The notes below the pieces were generated by a model that worked only from the letters and a program-made list of their open reading frames with translations, was not told the DNA's origin and ran no database searches. The position numbers and the translations under genes were made by a program. A stretch of DNA of 64,000 nucleotides from Branchiostoma floridae (Eukaryota; Chordata; Leptocardii; Amphioxiformes; Branchiostomatidae): contig NC_049993.1 in the NCBI RefSeq assembly GCF_000003815.2, positions 14,253,338 to 14,317,337 of the forward strand. Reading direction: 5' to 3'. Of this stretch, positions 23,104-33,781 are shown one piece after another; position 1 is the first letter of the stretch, and each line of letters begins with the position of its first letter.

Positions 23104-23340
23104 CCCAATTTTGCTGTGTCATAGTAGGCGTACCAATCGAACGTTTTATGGCACATATACACGTACTACTCCAGTACTAAAGCTGATTAAAAACAACGAC
23201 ACAGAGCGCTAGTTCACCTTTATCCGTAGTTTTACCTACATCCGTTGATTTAAAAATAGCGTATCTATAGATATCAAGTCGACGGACGATATTGCGATTT
23301 GATATAGCAACAAAAAATAGGAATTTAATAGAATTACCCC

Positions 23341-23482
23341 AATATTTGAAAACATTGCACTTTTATATAACATCGGATATAGGTTACACCGATATTTGAA
23401 AGTATTTCACTTTTATATAACAACGGATATAGGCTACCCCAATAGTTTGAAATATTTCAGTTTGATATAACAACAGATATAG
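23341..23482 (+). repeat. Tandem repeat, 3 units of ~60 bp
   Basis: Three units each carry a cccaatatttgaaa-like start, a tttcactttt-like run, atataaca and cggatataggtta-like ends. Confidence 0.75.
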
Positions 23483-25350
23483 AATGAACTAGCAATAGAT
23501 GATAATGTATCGAAAAGAGCAATGGCACATAAATAACAAACGTTTGATATATAATTTTGATATTTTTTTCGTGAATTTTCGACAGGTACACATATATCTG
23601 TATATCTAAATATTGTAACTACACCCTGATCGGCGCACTTGTGACACAAGGGCTTAGACAACCTTTGTGATATGATATTCAATAAGGCGTTTCTATTTCA
23701 CGCAAATGTCAAAACATTTATCACAATTAATCGCTGATTTCGTGTTGAAATTAGAAATCATTTTCAAGTTGCTGTGTCATCTCTTAGCAAATGTATAACA
23801 TGAATGACTTCTTGTGTGTGATCGTGGTGAAAAAGGGTTAGATGGGAGGCTTAGATATACATTTTCTTTGTTTCGCATAACCGGTAAACCCCTCTTAAGT
23901 GCATCAGATAGGTATTGTGCAGTAAATACAAATTAAGCAAGACTGAGATATAAGCTTAGATTTACCTACAACGGGAAAGACACCAAATATTTTCTTTAAG
24001 AGCGTTGTGTTCTTTAACGTGCTCGAGGCTTGAATCTCCTCAAATACTCCCATTAGATAGGTCATCCTGGAGCCAAACTATGTGCTCATGTTTGCTTTAA
24101 TTGAGTGTGAAAATATGTAAAACGTCTCTTTCCCAAGGACACAACGTTGCGTTGGGGCCTGCTATAGGGATTTGAAACCAAAACCTTTTAGATTCCAAGA
24201 CAACAACCCGAACCAGGAGACCACCCTGCCACCTCCTTCAGATATAGCTGCCCATAAATCAATGTAAATCTTATCATGTCCCGTCTTGTTTCGCGCTGGG
24301 GGCATTTTACCACTTATTGGACGCACCCAAGCAGACATTACTGACTGAGAGAGTGGTGAGTAGTACGCTCTCCTAAAAGCCAATAAAGGACTGACTCCCA
24401 GCATCCTGAAGAAAAAAGAAATAACACATCCAATCTTCTTGCTCCAGGGCAGTGGTAATGTTACCTGTTTATTGCCGTATCAGAGGAAGAAGCAATCTGG
24501 ACACTGTCACAAGAAATGAACCACAATAAAGTATGTACCCAGAGTCAGAGTGGTAAGCTTAAGGTGTCCGAAGGACAGAGGCAAAATCCACACAGTGGAT
24601 ATGTCGACTACTACGTGGTTGTTTGTTTTTATTTGTCTGTTTGATTCGTTGAAAAATGCTAAATAACTTTAATGCTGGACTTTCAAGGAGTTGACAATCT
24701 TAGCTTGTTCATGTCATTCAAGACGAAGGCATAGTTACGATTCTTGATTTTTTAAAACAAATTTTCATAATTAGTTCTATTCTAATCCATATCCAAAGAC
24801 GGTACATTGATGCTTCAGTATTGTAAACAGAAACAAATACGTAAATGTAAAATAAATAAGAAAAATCTAAAAATATTAATTTTACTTTCTGTGAATACAA
24901 TTGATTAAAATAGTTAACTATTCTATCAGTTGTTTCCAAGTGATTGCATGTCTGCATTTGGACTACCGATAACTTTGATATTTGATATTTGCAATATTCA
25001 TAATGTTTTTAGATGACTTCTTGGCAAATACACAACGTGTGTGGTTCGAATGACCTATCCAAAATACATTTATTGAAACTTGCTCATAAAACCCCCTTTC
25101 CTGCCTATAAAAGCGATGAACCTTAAATCATGAAGCACCCCACATGTACGAAGCGAAACGTGCATAATTGTTCCCTGTGTGTTCAAAGCACTTGATGCTT
25201 TTATCACCGTAGTGAATGAAACGTTACGAGAAGCCTTGAAGCAAAGTAGAAATAACATAACCTGACTACTTTGTGAGAAGAGTGAATCATGTCATGTACA
25301 TCCGGGAACACAAACACTATCTCAACCGAGACGGAGGGCGGTACCGACTT
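23483..25350. other. Non-genic; possible SINE on the minus strand
   Basis: No confident gene. On the minus strand at about 24160-24420 an 80-codon frame contains GGGRVVSWFGLLSW, read from tRNA-like DNA with a box-B-like ggtttcaaatcc. I favour a tRNA-derived SINE over a protein. The rest is AT-rich and unremarkable. Confidence 0.35.
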
Positions 25351-25354
25351 CCGA

Positions 25355-25775
25355 CGACCCAGTGATGACGTCATACGTGCGAAACAAAATCACGTGTCTT
25401 CAACAGATAGATCAGATAGATGAAGAAGGCCGGGCGATATGGTTGCGTAAAATTCTTTAGGATGAGAACAGTTAATTTTTATTTAATTATGAAAATGCAT
25501 TTCTTTTAGTCACGTTGCATTTCAAAACCTGCCTAAGCATTTGACTGTTTGACCAAATGCTGACGTCACACGTACAAAACAATCACGTGTCTACAGCAAT
25601 CGGGTCAGATAGATGAAGTTGACCGAGAGATTCGGTTTCGTAAAATTTCTTGAGCTTGAAAACAGTAAAATTTTATTTTATTATGAAAATGACATCCTTG
25701 TATTCAAATATTGAGTAAAATTTGTTGACTTTGAGAACAGCAAAATTTTATTTCTTTTCCTTGTATTCAAGAAGT
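25355..25775 (+). repeat. Tandem ~200-bp units with CRE and E-box sites
   Basis: Units at about 25355-25505 and 25555-25697, with a partial third at 25715-25775. Both full units carry a perfect TGACGTCA, then acgtgcgaaac or acgtacaaaac, then tcacgtgtct, gtcagatagatgaag-like and cgtaaaattt-like runs. TGACGTCA is the CREB/ATF palindrome and CACGTG an E-box. Function is inference only. Confidence 0.7.
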
Positions 25776-25850
25776 CTGCAAGCCGGCTAGTACGACGCGT
25801 TTAGCCAGTGACCATGATCTGACTTTCCCGGAGGCATTCTCTCTTTAGCA

Positions 25851-26038
25851 CTATAGCCAATAGACGGTAAAGCCCATCTGGATCTCAAGTATTTCCCACC
25901 CTTGATCCTCTTGAGCAAGCATGGTTCCAGAATACAAATTTCCCGTAAAAGTCTTATCGGAGTCAACGTAAATTGTTCCCGTGTGTTTCATATCTTCAGA
26001 CATGATGTTTGGGAGGGAAACATGACTTCCCAAAGGCT
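25851..26038 (-). CDS. Possible terminal exon, unrecognised protein
   Basis: On the minus strand an acceptor-like cgtttcattcatag is followed by an open frame of about 60 residues that ends at the TAG at 25851-25853. It contains GSHVSLPNIMSEDMKHTGTI, then YVDSDKTFTGNLYSGTMLAQ, then EDQGWEILEIQMGFTVYWL. Residue composition looks like real protein, not translated AT-rich DNA. There is no start codon in a good context, so it would be a 3' exon of a gene whose other exons I cannot place. I do not recognise the domain. Confidence 0.35.
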
Positions 26039-26084
26039 ATGAATGAAACGTTAAAAGTATGCCTGGTCTTCCAAATATGAAAGC

Positions 26085-28130
26085 AGAATTTTTATTTAAA
26101 TTAAGGCCTTGAGGACATTGAAGGTATTATGGTACATGACTATGTTACTATGCATTATAACAACAACAATCATACATTCTGCGACACTATAAATGATATA
26201 AATCTGGACTAGCTATGAGTCCTGTTTGCCTAATGTAAAAGAAGAATTATTATCAAGATACAGGCCTGGAGGACATTAATAAGCTACTTATCATATAGCT
26301 ATACAATTGCGTATTTAGAACATAACTGTTCTTCATTCTGTAATACTATAAAATGCAGTAGTGTAAAGGTGAACCTCATATACCTAATGTGCCATATGTT
26401 GAGCTTCGTATGTGTCTTATTAGGCCACAGCAAGTAAATTTTATGGATGACATCAGCGCGCTCATTCATTTTCGCCTGATTTAAGAAAAAAAAAAGATTT
26501 TTCCCTCTTCGTTGATTGTCAGACCAAAATAGAAAAATAACATGTTGTTTTGAGGCCTAATAATCATACCTGTAAAAGTAACACTAGGAAAGTAGCCATG
26601 ACTATAGTTGCAGAAGTGAAACTTGTTGGGTAGTTGTAAAAGTGCCACCAATAATGGAAGGCATGACTGTAGTTGCCAGCTTGCTATTGGCAAGTGATAC
26701 CAGTGCACCACACTTATATCACTTTTACTACACTAATTCACTTATGATACAGGAATGAATGCTTTTTAACAACATAGGATGTAAGTATAAGAAGAGTATA
26801 CATTTTAGTTTATTGGTAACTGTAGAATATTGATCTTCTACATATGTGGCCATAAAAACAGTTAACTCTAAAAAAATCTTTATAGCAGTCCAACAACACT
26901 AGTAATGATATCAATCTAGCATAACAGTGTGTCCAGTTTGATATGAAAGAAGAATTACAATTTAGATTTGGGGACTTACAACTATCAAAGTACATGGCTA
27001 TAAAACTGTACGTGTGTTATCAAAATCATCTTTATGTAACATTCTTCGACTCATCAACATTTTATCAATCTGGCGTAACAAGTTGTAAAGTTTGCATTTT
27101 ATGAAGAAAGGAATTAGTATTAAAATTGAGAGCTAGAAGTGATTAGAGTAGATATAATATAGCCATATAGCTGCGCGAGTATTATGAAAGCAACCTTTAT
27201 TACTGCTCCCCATTTTGCAATACTAGAACTATAAATGACATCGATATATCGTAGTAAGTAGTACGGATATGAAAGAAGAATTAGAGGTAAGATTAAGAAC
27301 TACATGGCAATGAACTAGTTAAAATATAGGTAGCTAAATAGCTTTCTTATGAAAACAATATTGATAACAGTTCTTCATTTTAGCAACGTCATAAATGTCA
27401 ATATAACTTTAGTTAGCAGTCTTGTTTGTCTAATATAAAAATAGCCCGATTAGATTACTAGCGAACATTGAACTATATGACCGTATAACTAATGTATGTA
27501 CTATCAAAAAAATGTCATATAACTCCACTTTGCAACACTATTAAATGATATTAATCTAGCGTAACACTAAACGTAAAAGAGTAATTATGACCTGGGGGTA
27601 CTTAACTATTTAACCAAGCATGGCTTTCGAATTGTGCATACTTGAGCGCTATAAAGATATGAATTTTGTGCAACATTTTGTCCATTTTCCCTTATGGTAA
27701 GTTTATTTCCTAGTTCATGCCCGTAGGCTAATTTTGAAGTACTTGGTAGAAAGATAGGGGATTTGATATATGGATGTAACAATGAACAGTGATACAAATT
27801 ATTGTACAATAAGACTACTCGAATACTAGACTAGGAGTAACAAAATTACACATATATGAAAGAATGATTAGACTTCACATTAAGAAAAATAACTGTTCAA
27901 GTATGTACAATATGTCCGTAGAACTGTACATTATAAGAAGAATCCTTCACCCTGCAACACTATAAATATATCAATATAGCGCAAGTGTGTTTAGTCTCCC
28001 TTACATATAAGAACGATTAGACTTCACATTAAGAAATGTAACTATTTAAGTATGTACAATATGTTGGTAAAACTATACATTATAGGAATTCGACGAATTC
28101 TTTACCTTATAACCATATAAATGTCCTCAA
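26085..28130 (+). repeat. Decayed ~160-bp satellite, about ten units
   Basis: A recurring module reads roughly: taactgttcttca, cattctgcaacactataaa, tgatatcaatctagcgtaac, a tatgaaagaagaatta run and a ttaaga/ggacatt stretch. Instances of the tataaatgatat/aatctagcg box occur near 26185, 26345, 26905, 27070, 27235, 27390, 27545, 27965 and 28115. Spacing is roughly 140-170 bp apart from MITE and decay interruptions. All units are strongly diverged from each other. A MITE at 26423-26780 interrupts the array. Confidence 0.6.
26423..26780 (+). mobile_element. Harbinger-type MITE, 3'-truncated
   Basis: Starts after TTA (26420-26422) with GGCCACAGCAAGTAAATTTT and follows the family through ttgatttaagaaaaa, ttgattgtcagaccaaaat, aagtgccacc and atacaggaatgaatgc. 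It then loses similarity before any right terminus. It sits inside the decayed satellite. Confidence 0.75.
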
Positions 28131-30289
28131 TCAATGCAGGCATTTATCCTATCTTTAGGCATCACGTATAGACGATAGTGCCACAGGCGACTCGTTTGCT
28201 GGAACATCTCCCCAATTGCCAGCAGGCCATTCACTTTAGTTGGCTTATAGTGGAGTCTTGTCCATTAGCTCTGCTGCCTCCGTGTCTCGGGGCGCCATCA
28301 GCGAACAGCGAAGCACTCAAATTTGGCGGCCGAACATTTGGCGCGCTCCTCCTCTCCCCGGGGTATTGGTGACCCCCGTCCTGTGATGTGTGCGACATAG
28401 TGGGTTGTGGGATGGTTTAAAACTAGAAATTTTTGAATAAATGCTGGATTGATTCCATCAGTATTCCTTGTTATCGCAAACGTTTAATTACCAAAACAGG
28501 GTTTGTTATCGCAAACCTTTAATTACTAATAGAGGCTTTGCTGTCACAAACCTGTAACAGCTAATGTTTTGTTCATATTTACCGGAACAGCTGATATGCT
28601 ATGTAAGTGGCAGTCTCAATTGGTTCATGGCAGAAGAAGAAAAAAAAAAGAAGAGTCCACCATCAAATACAAAATGAGACATAATTATATAAATTTATGT
28701 ATCCAGAGATTAATTACTGCTCTGTACACTTTACAGGGGAGGTTGCGAGACGATTTTGCTGTACTCTAATTTCCATAGTAATGATACTTGGGAGTTAGTA
28801 CTACTAGTGATTCTATGTTGTATATATAAGGATACCTGCCAAAATGATACAGATAGATCTCCTGTAAGTTGAAGATGGCTCACCTTAGAGCTTCTGGTTT
28901 GAAATTGGGATGTGTCTGTGAATCTTTGATGACAGCACATTGTAATCTGATCACGCAGAATATCGTGAGATACAACCACTATGCGACCGTTATGTGAATT
29001 TCAATATCATTTTTATGCGTGAGTTTGAGCAAATGTTAAAACTTTGGTAAGAGGGGAGAGACAGGTTGAAACACAATACAGATATTGTCAACAAATATGT
29101 TTCCTTTCAACGCTGTTTAATGTACGTTTGTCTTGGAGATGGTAAAGGAGCAGGCAATCCCCTATATCACTAGGCAGCGATTTCACTTCGACCTCGCTGA
29201 GACCTAAATCATATTTGCGTAACCCTTGATATCTTAAATGAAATATTATGTTACTAGCGCATTATGGCAAAAAGGAATGACTGAAACGTAAAAAAGACAC
29301 ACAAAGTGTGAAAAAGGGTCGTTGATGTTATTAATGTAATTTGTTCAGGACTCTGTCAAAATATAGGTCGTAGCAAGGTCACCGTCCAAGTGGGATTAAT
29401 GGGGGGTTGACGATTAATATCTCGTATCATCTACAGACGTGGTTATATGTATACGAAATGTTTATAGATAGCTATTGAAACGATATGGTTGCTTCTGTTT
29501 TCACACGACAGCTTTCATTATCTTTGGAGATCCCGATTGTTTTTTTTTTTTAAATAAGAATTCAAATCTTTCCTCACAGGAGACCCGTTGTAAGACTTAG
29601 CCAGAAATAATGAGATCTGTTAGCTTAGAAATACAGTTTTCAGTTAACACATATATACGGAGGGACGTGACAATCTCCCAATAGTATTGTATCTAAAGGC
29701 TCTGGTTGTGCAGACTCATGGTTTACGAGGAAAAGAGTTGGAAAGTCTTCTTTTCGTTCTGGCTGTGATGATGGATGTGGTATGTAAGTGTGCGTCCTGT
29801 GGGGGTTGATCTTGTAGGAAGGACAAGGTCGTGTAAGAAGTGGTCGCCCTGCAGCATATGATAGAGTAGTTTAAAAGTCGCTGTATTTTTCTCGTATATT
29901 TCATTCTAAACCCAACCTTCATTCAGACAAAACGCAAACAGAAATGAAGCAGATCTATTTGAATTGCACATACAATGACCAACAAATCAGTGTAGTACCT
30001 TTCTCGCATAGGCCATACGAAAGAAAAATAAATACCTGGACAATTAGCGTTGGGAAAAATGTGGTTTGAAAATGAATAGCCGCGGTATAAAGCATACACG
30101 TAAGTTAAGATATAGATTTAGTTGGTTAGAACTTACGTCATCCGTGAAAACCTAGCAAAGTTTAATTTCTATTGGGATAAGACAAAGCATTTCAAGTAAT
30201 TTGTTCTTTATGGAGGATCAATTAGCAGGTTTGGTTGACAAGTATGATCCTTCGTGTTTTACCAGTAGGCTTATCTTCGAGGGTTATAT
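28131..30289. other. Non-genic, with a GC-richer island
   Basis: 28165-28385 is clearly richer in G and C than its surroundings (ggcgcgctcctcctctcccc). It is open on the plus strand for 64 codons, but no domain is recognisable. 28440-28560 has short direct repeats around gttatcgcaaacgtttaattac. The remainder is AT-rich with nothing supportable. Confidence 0.35.
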
Positions 30290-31130
30290 TCTTGTCTCCC
30301 ATTAATGCAAATGACATCACAGCTATTCTCCTTTAGCTTTGATGACCTTTGCTACACGAAATCCAAACGACTTCACAAAGCTCCAGGTCTAACACTGCTT
30401 TGACCATTCCAATAATCGTAAGAAGCAATTTTCTTAAAGCTCTTGGCCGCCATCATCATCTAGCCTTAGTCAATCCGTAGTTAAGTCTTCAAGAATGTGT
30501 TGATAATTATCAATTCTATATTGTTTTTACCGAAGGACTTAACTTCGGATGACTTTCCAAAGCTTACACGTAATGAAGTCATAACATGCCCCTTTGTCAA
30601 ACTCTGAAACAAAATTGGCCCCTAAAGTAAAACTAGGGAAAAAAACTACACAAATACTCTCCCTTCCAATAGCTACCTACCTGCAAAAACTAATGACCAC
30701 AGCGTGACATGAAATATCACTTCGACGCGAGATATCAAAATCAGCATTTCCGCTGCAGTACCATAACACGCCAATAATCTAAGTATTGTTTTTACAAAGA
30801 ATTACATACCAAATATCAAAACAATCCATCCAGGTTTTCTCTAGTTATCTTGCGGCGCGGGCAGACATCTCTGTCACAAGCACACAGCATTCTCTACAAC
30901 ACCTCCGCCTCACTACTATCAAATAGGCTTTGGTTAACTTTGCTTCAGGAAATCCAGAAGACGCCCCGACCACATTCAAAGGTGCCCATGATCCAACACC
31001 TACTCGTTTCCTTCAGCCCACTCCAATAATTTTAAGAACCAATTTCCGAAAGCCGCCAGCTATCAGCCGAGCATATCTTGTATTTACCACGCTTTCATTG
31101 TTAACTGGAAACCAATGTTGAGAAGCGAAC
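30290..31130 (+). repeat. Dispersed invertebrate-type repeat region
   Basis: Two similar stretches (30340-30480 and 30945-31095) share aaatccaaacgacttcac-/gaaatccagaagacgcccc-like starts, a tccaggtctaac-/tccaacac block, ccattccaataat-/cactccaataat and agaa-caat-tt. Between them, 30800-30890 carries a core (accaaatatcaaaacaatcc, then atccagg and ttttctctagttat) that also occurs in related form at 21598 and 49317. The 63-codon frame at 30930-31121 runs through this repeat and is not called a gene. Confidence 0.45.
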
Positions 31131-31298
31131 GATGCCAAGGAGGCCGTCATGTTTCTGATCGTATCAGTTCTTGGAAGAAGAGGTTAGAAGTTAAAGAAAC
31201 TTGTTGCGTGGTTAATAGATGGAGAGAGTGTGATGTCAATATGGAATAGCCTGGAGGAGGAGTGAGGCATACAGCACTTTTGGAAGGACCCGATAACA

Positions 31299-31714
31299 TC
31301 AGGAGAGACTTTCAATAATGTAGGGCAGGTAATAGGTCAGCAACGCAGTGAGATTCATCAATTTCTGGTTCCATACACGCTCCGGGCAGGAGGTTTGGGG
31401 AATTGGCAAGAAACGCGGCGTGTAGCTCATACAACCTCTTGAAGCTTGCAGCTCATCCAGAAGGTGACATCCCATAGGAATCTTTATGTAGAGGACCTTG
31501 AATAGCTGCATTTTCAATTTTGGTGGTCATCCCTCGCCGGGACACAAGTCAACGCCTTTGACAGCTCATTTATCTGGATCAGAACCGCGGGTTCTCTCAG
31601 GGAGTTGGGCGGAGAGGAGGTGATGACTTGGGGGTAGCGCTTGCCGTCTGCCGCTTGGCTTCCCGCGTGACCCCGTCCTGGGAAAACGGTGGATGGAATA
31701 ATATTGAATGTCAT
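31299..31714 (-). other. GC-richer open stretch, possible coding relic
   Basis: Two adjacent minus-strand frames cover this stretch. The upstream one contains SQAADGKRYPQVITSSPPNS and LIQINELSKALTCVPARDDH before its stop at 31514. The downstream one contains KIPMGCHLLDELQASRGCMS. Base composition is higher in G and C than its neighbours, and the frames abut at the TGA/ATG. No known domain is visible. It could equally be part of a repeat. Confidence 0.2.
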
Positions 31715-31770
31715 TTCTTGTTGGACCTTAGGGCGGTAGAATGTTTCGCAACTTTATAAGGCTCTTGTGT

Positions 31771-31835
31771 GGTATTGAGGGACAATTGGCACGGATACAA
31801 GAGTCCTGTATTTGTGCCAACTGTCTCTCAATGCC
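31771..31835 (+). ncRNA. miRNA-precursor-like hairpin (candidate)
   Basis: Two 29-nt arms (31771-31799 and 31807-31835) fold back over a 7-nt loop (agagtcc). Position by position the plus-strand RNA has 24 Watson-Crick pairs, 4 G-U pairs and a single A-C mismatch. The four wobbles become mismatches on the minus strand, so the plus-strand RNA folds better, which is what selection on an RNA hairpin would leave. The left arm contains ttgagggacaattggcac and the right arm tgtgccaactgtctctcaa. Length is right for an animal pre-miRNA; the loop is short. I do not recognise the mature sequence. A small MITE is the alternative. Confidence 0.4.
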
Positions 31836-32706
31836 TTGTGTGAACTTCGTGCTGTGATACCAGTGGTAATTTCGTCGATACTTACGATATGTTACCTGTG
31901 CAACTACAGAGACATGTACTGGTACAAATGTTCCCTGTGATTTGTATTTTTTTCACCAGAGTCGTACGTTTTAGTCACAAAGTAAGTCACAACGTTAAAC
32001 AATTGAGTGTAAATCTGTTATTTAGAGTACCAGTTCTTTGATGTTTTGCATTTTGGACCTGAGGCTTTCGCTGTATTTCACCCTTTCACATTCCTACTAA
32101 AAGTCAAATAAAACGAATGGTATACCTCGATATAGGCGTTTGCGGTGAGACAACTGACAACAAATGAATAAAAAAACTGATAGGCCCATGGCTGTAAAGC
32201 TCAGTCAACCACCTAGTTTTTTGGTGATGAACAAAAATGTCGAATTCCAAATGACAGTGCTGTAAAGAAAATCTTTCTGTCGTGACTGAGCATTAGCTAA
32301 GCACAAAAGTTCAATATCGACCTATCAATTTTAATGACTGTATTAAAAAGAATAAACCTTCCATGAACGTAACAAACGTTTGCAACTGTAAAATAAACTC
32401 TATCCAAGCACTGTACAAACAACATGTACGATAAAATCACAGTATTTTCCGGAAACAGTACTCAAGACGTCTTGGGTACTCAGAGAAGATTCCTGAGAGA
32501 TACTCGTCACAACAGACATCCGTTCTGACACGACTTAAGAGCGTCTTCAACCCTCCGGCCCTCTTCTTGACCGGGGCTAGCACTTAGCCCACCCCTGCTT
32601 TTATCTGAGCTCTCCGAATCCCAAGCCAAATGGTCCTCCATCAAAAGGAAAATTGACGCCTTGTTTCGAAGACTCGCGACGGCGATGGTTGTAAAAAAAA
32701 GACTAA
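31836..32706. other. Spacer, no gene recognised
   Basis: AT-rich sequence followed by a less AT-rich stretch at 32440-32690 without a continuous frame. Nothing supportable. Confidence 0.4.
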
Positions 32707-33094
32707 GGCCACAGCAACTAAATTTTACGGATGAGACTGCAAAAATAATGGAAATATGGCATCAAAACCAACAAGGCATTCATACCTGTATTTAAGAAAG
32801 GCAACAGTGTAGTAAAAATGACCATAGTGTTGTAGACTGGTGTCACTAACAATGTTGGCAACTACGCTCCATATGGGTGCCACTCTTATGGGCAGAAAGT
32901 TTCACTTCTGCAACTACTTTCAATGCTACCTCTTTAGTGATTCTACATACAAGTACAATCATTAGGTTACAACACAACACAACCTATTTTGGTCTACCTG
33001 ACCATCCCTGAAGAAAAAAAAAATCTTGTTCTTTTCTGAAATCAGGCGAAAGTTAATAAGAGGATGTAATCCATTATATTTACTTGCTGTGGCC
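32707..33094 (-). mobile_element. Harbinger-type MITE, complete reference copy
   Basis: 388 bp flanked by TAA on both sides (32704-32706 and 33095-33097). The termini are GGCCACAGCAACTAAATTTT and ATTTACTTGCTGTGGCC. Its reverse complement follows the 18865 copy closely, so the two are the same family in opposite orientation. There is no coding capacity. Confidence 0.88.
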
Positions 33095-33628
33095 TAAAAG
33101 GGGAGAGGTGGTCACGATTGATCATCGGACAGAAGGGTAGATTACCAGCGGGGAGGTCTTCACTAATGACCGGCGTCTGCTGCAAGAAGCTGCGATAAAA
33201 ATCAGGGTGAGGTTCTCTCTGACTGTGTGAGATGGCTCCCAAGGAGAGACTTCTGACATATCACTCAAGAAACACCGAAGCCTGTCTCAAGTACAAGAGG
33301 AAATGGGATGGCCCCTGAACATCATATCTATGTCGTATAACTCCTTGGGAGAGCTCAAGTTTAAGCCGAAAGGGCGAAGGAGAAGTCTGTTGAGACGGTG
33401 AGAAAACGGCATGAGTTGTAGGGGACATCGATACCAAGATGTCTGACTTAACTTACTAGATCCTGTCCAACATGAGCAAGTAGCGGCTGAGTCAAGTTCT
33501 AGAGATCATAAAACACACTTAGGTATAGCATGAATGTTTATCTGTGTTGGTAAAATACATTATGGAAAAATGCTAACAGTAACACTTAACATTCAACACT
33601 GGGGTTAACACTATAGGGACTTATCCTT
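33095..33628. other. Spacer, no gene recognised
   Basis: Minus-strand frames of about 60 codons exist near the MITE edge (for example 33042-33242, which partly reads the MITE). No feature is supportable. Confidence 0.35.
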
Positions 33629-33781
33629 CTAAATTTTCGGACGAACTCCGTCGAACTTGTTCTTAGAATAAATGACCTTTCCATCTCCAGCAGTGACGTC
33701 AGGAACATGCCACTTTTGCAGGAGGGGTTCAGAAAGTATCAGAAAGTCTACATCGTCCCCGTCTTTGTTGAGGTCCATTTT
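33629..33781 (-). CDS. Possible terminal exon with acidic DxNxDG motif
   Basis: On the minus strand, an acceptor (gtgtattgtag) is followed in phase by KMDLNKDGDDVDFLILSEPL, then LQKWHVPDVTAGDGKVIYSK, then NKFDGVRPKI and a TAG at 33629-33631. DLNKDGDD looks like a calcium-binding loop of the EF-hand or related Dx[DN]xDG type, but a helix-loop-helix cannot be confirmed from 50 residues. A branch-point-like ctaag lies upstream. The other exons, which would lie to the right, were not found. The alternative is a short piece of a transposon protein. Confidence 0.4.
   Translation of the reverse strand, partial: KMDLNKDGDDVDFLILSEPLLQKWHVPDVTAGDGKVIYSKNKFDGVRPKI

Noticed and set aside
23341-23482. 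Possible CRISPR-like array
   Set aside because: Three contiguous diverged tandem units without unique spacers, in an animal genome.
24162-24404. 80-codon minus-strand frame
   Set aside because: More likely a tRNA-derived SINE; box-B-like sequence and no domain.
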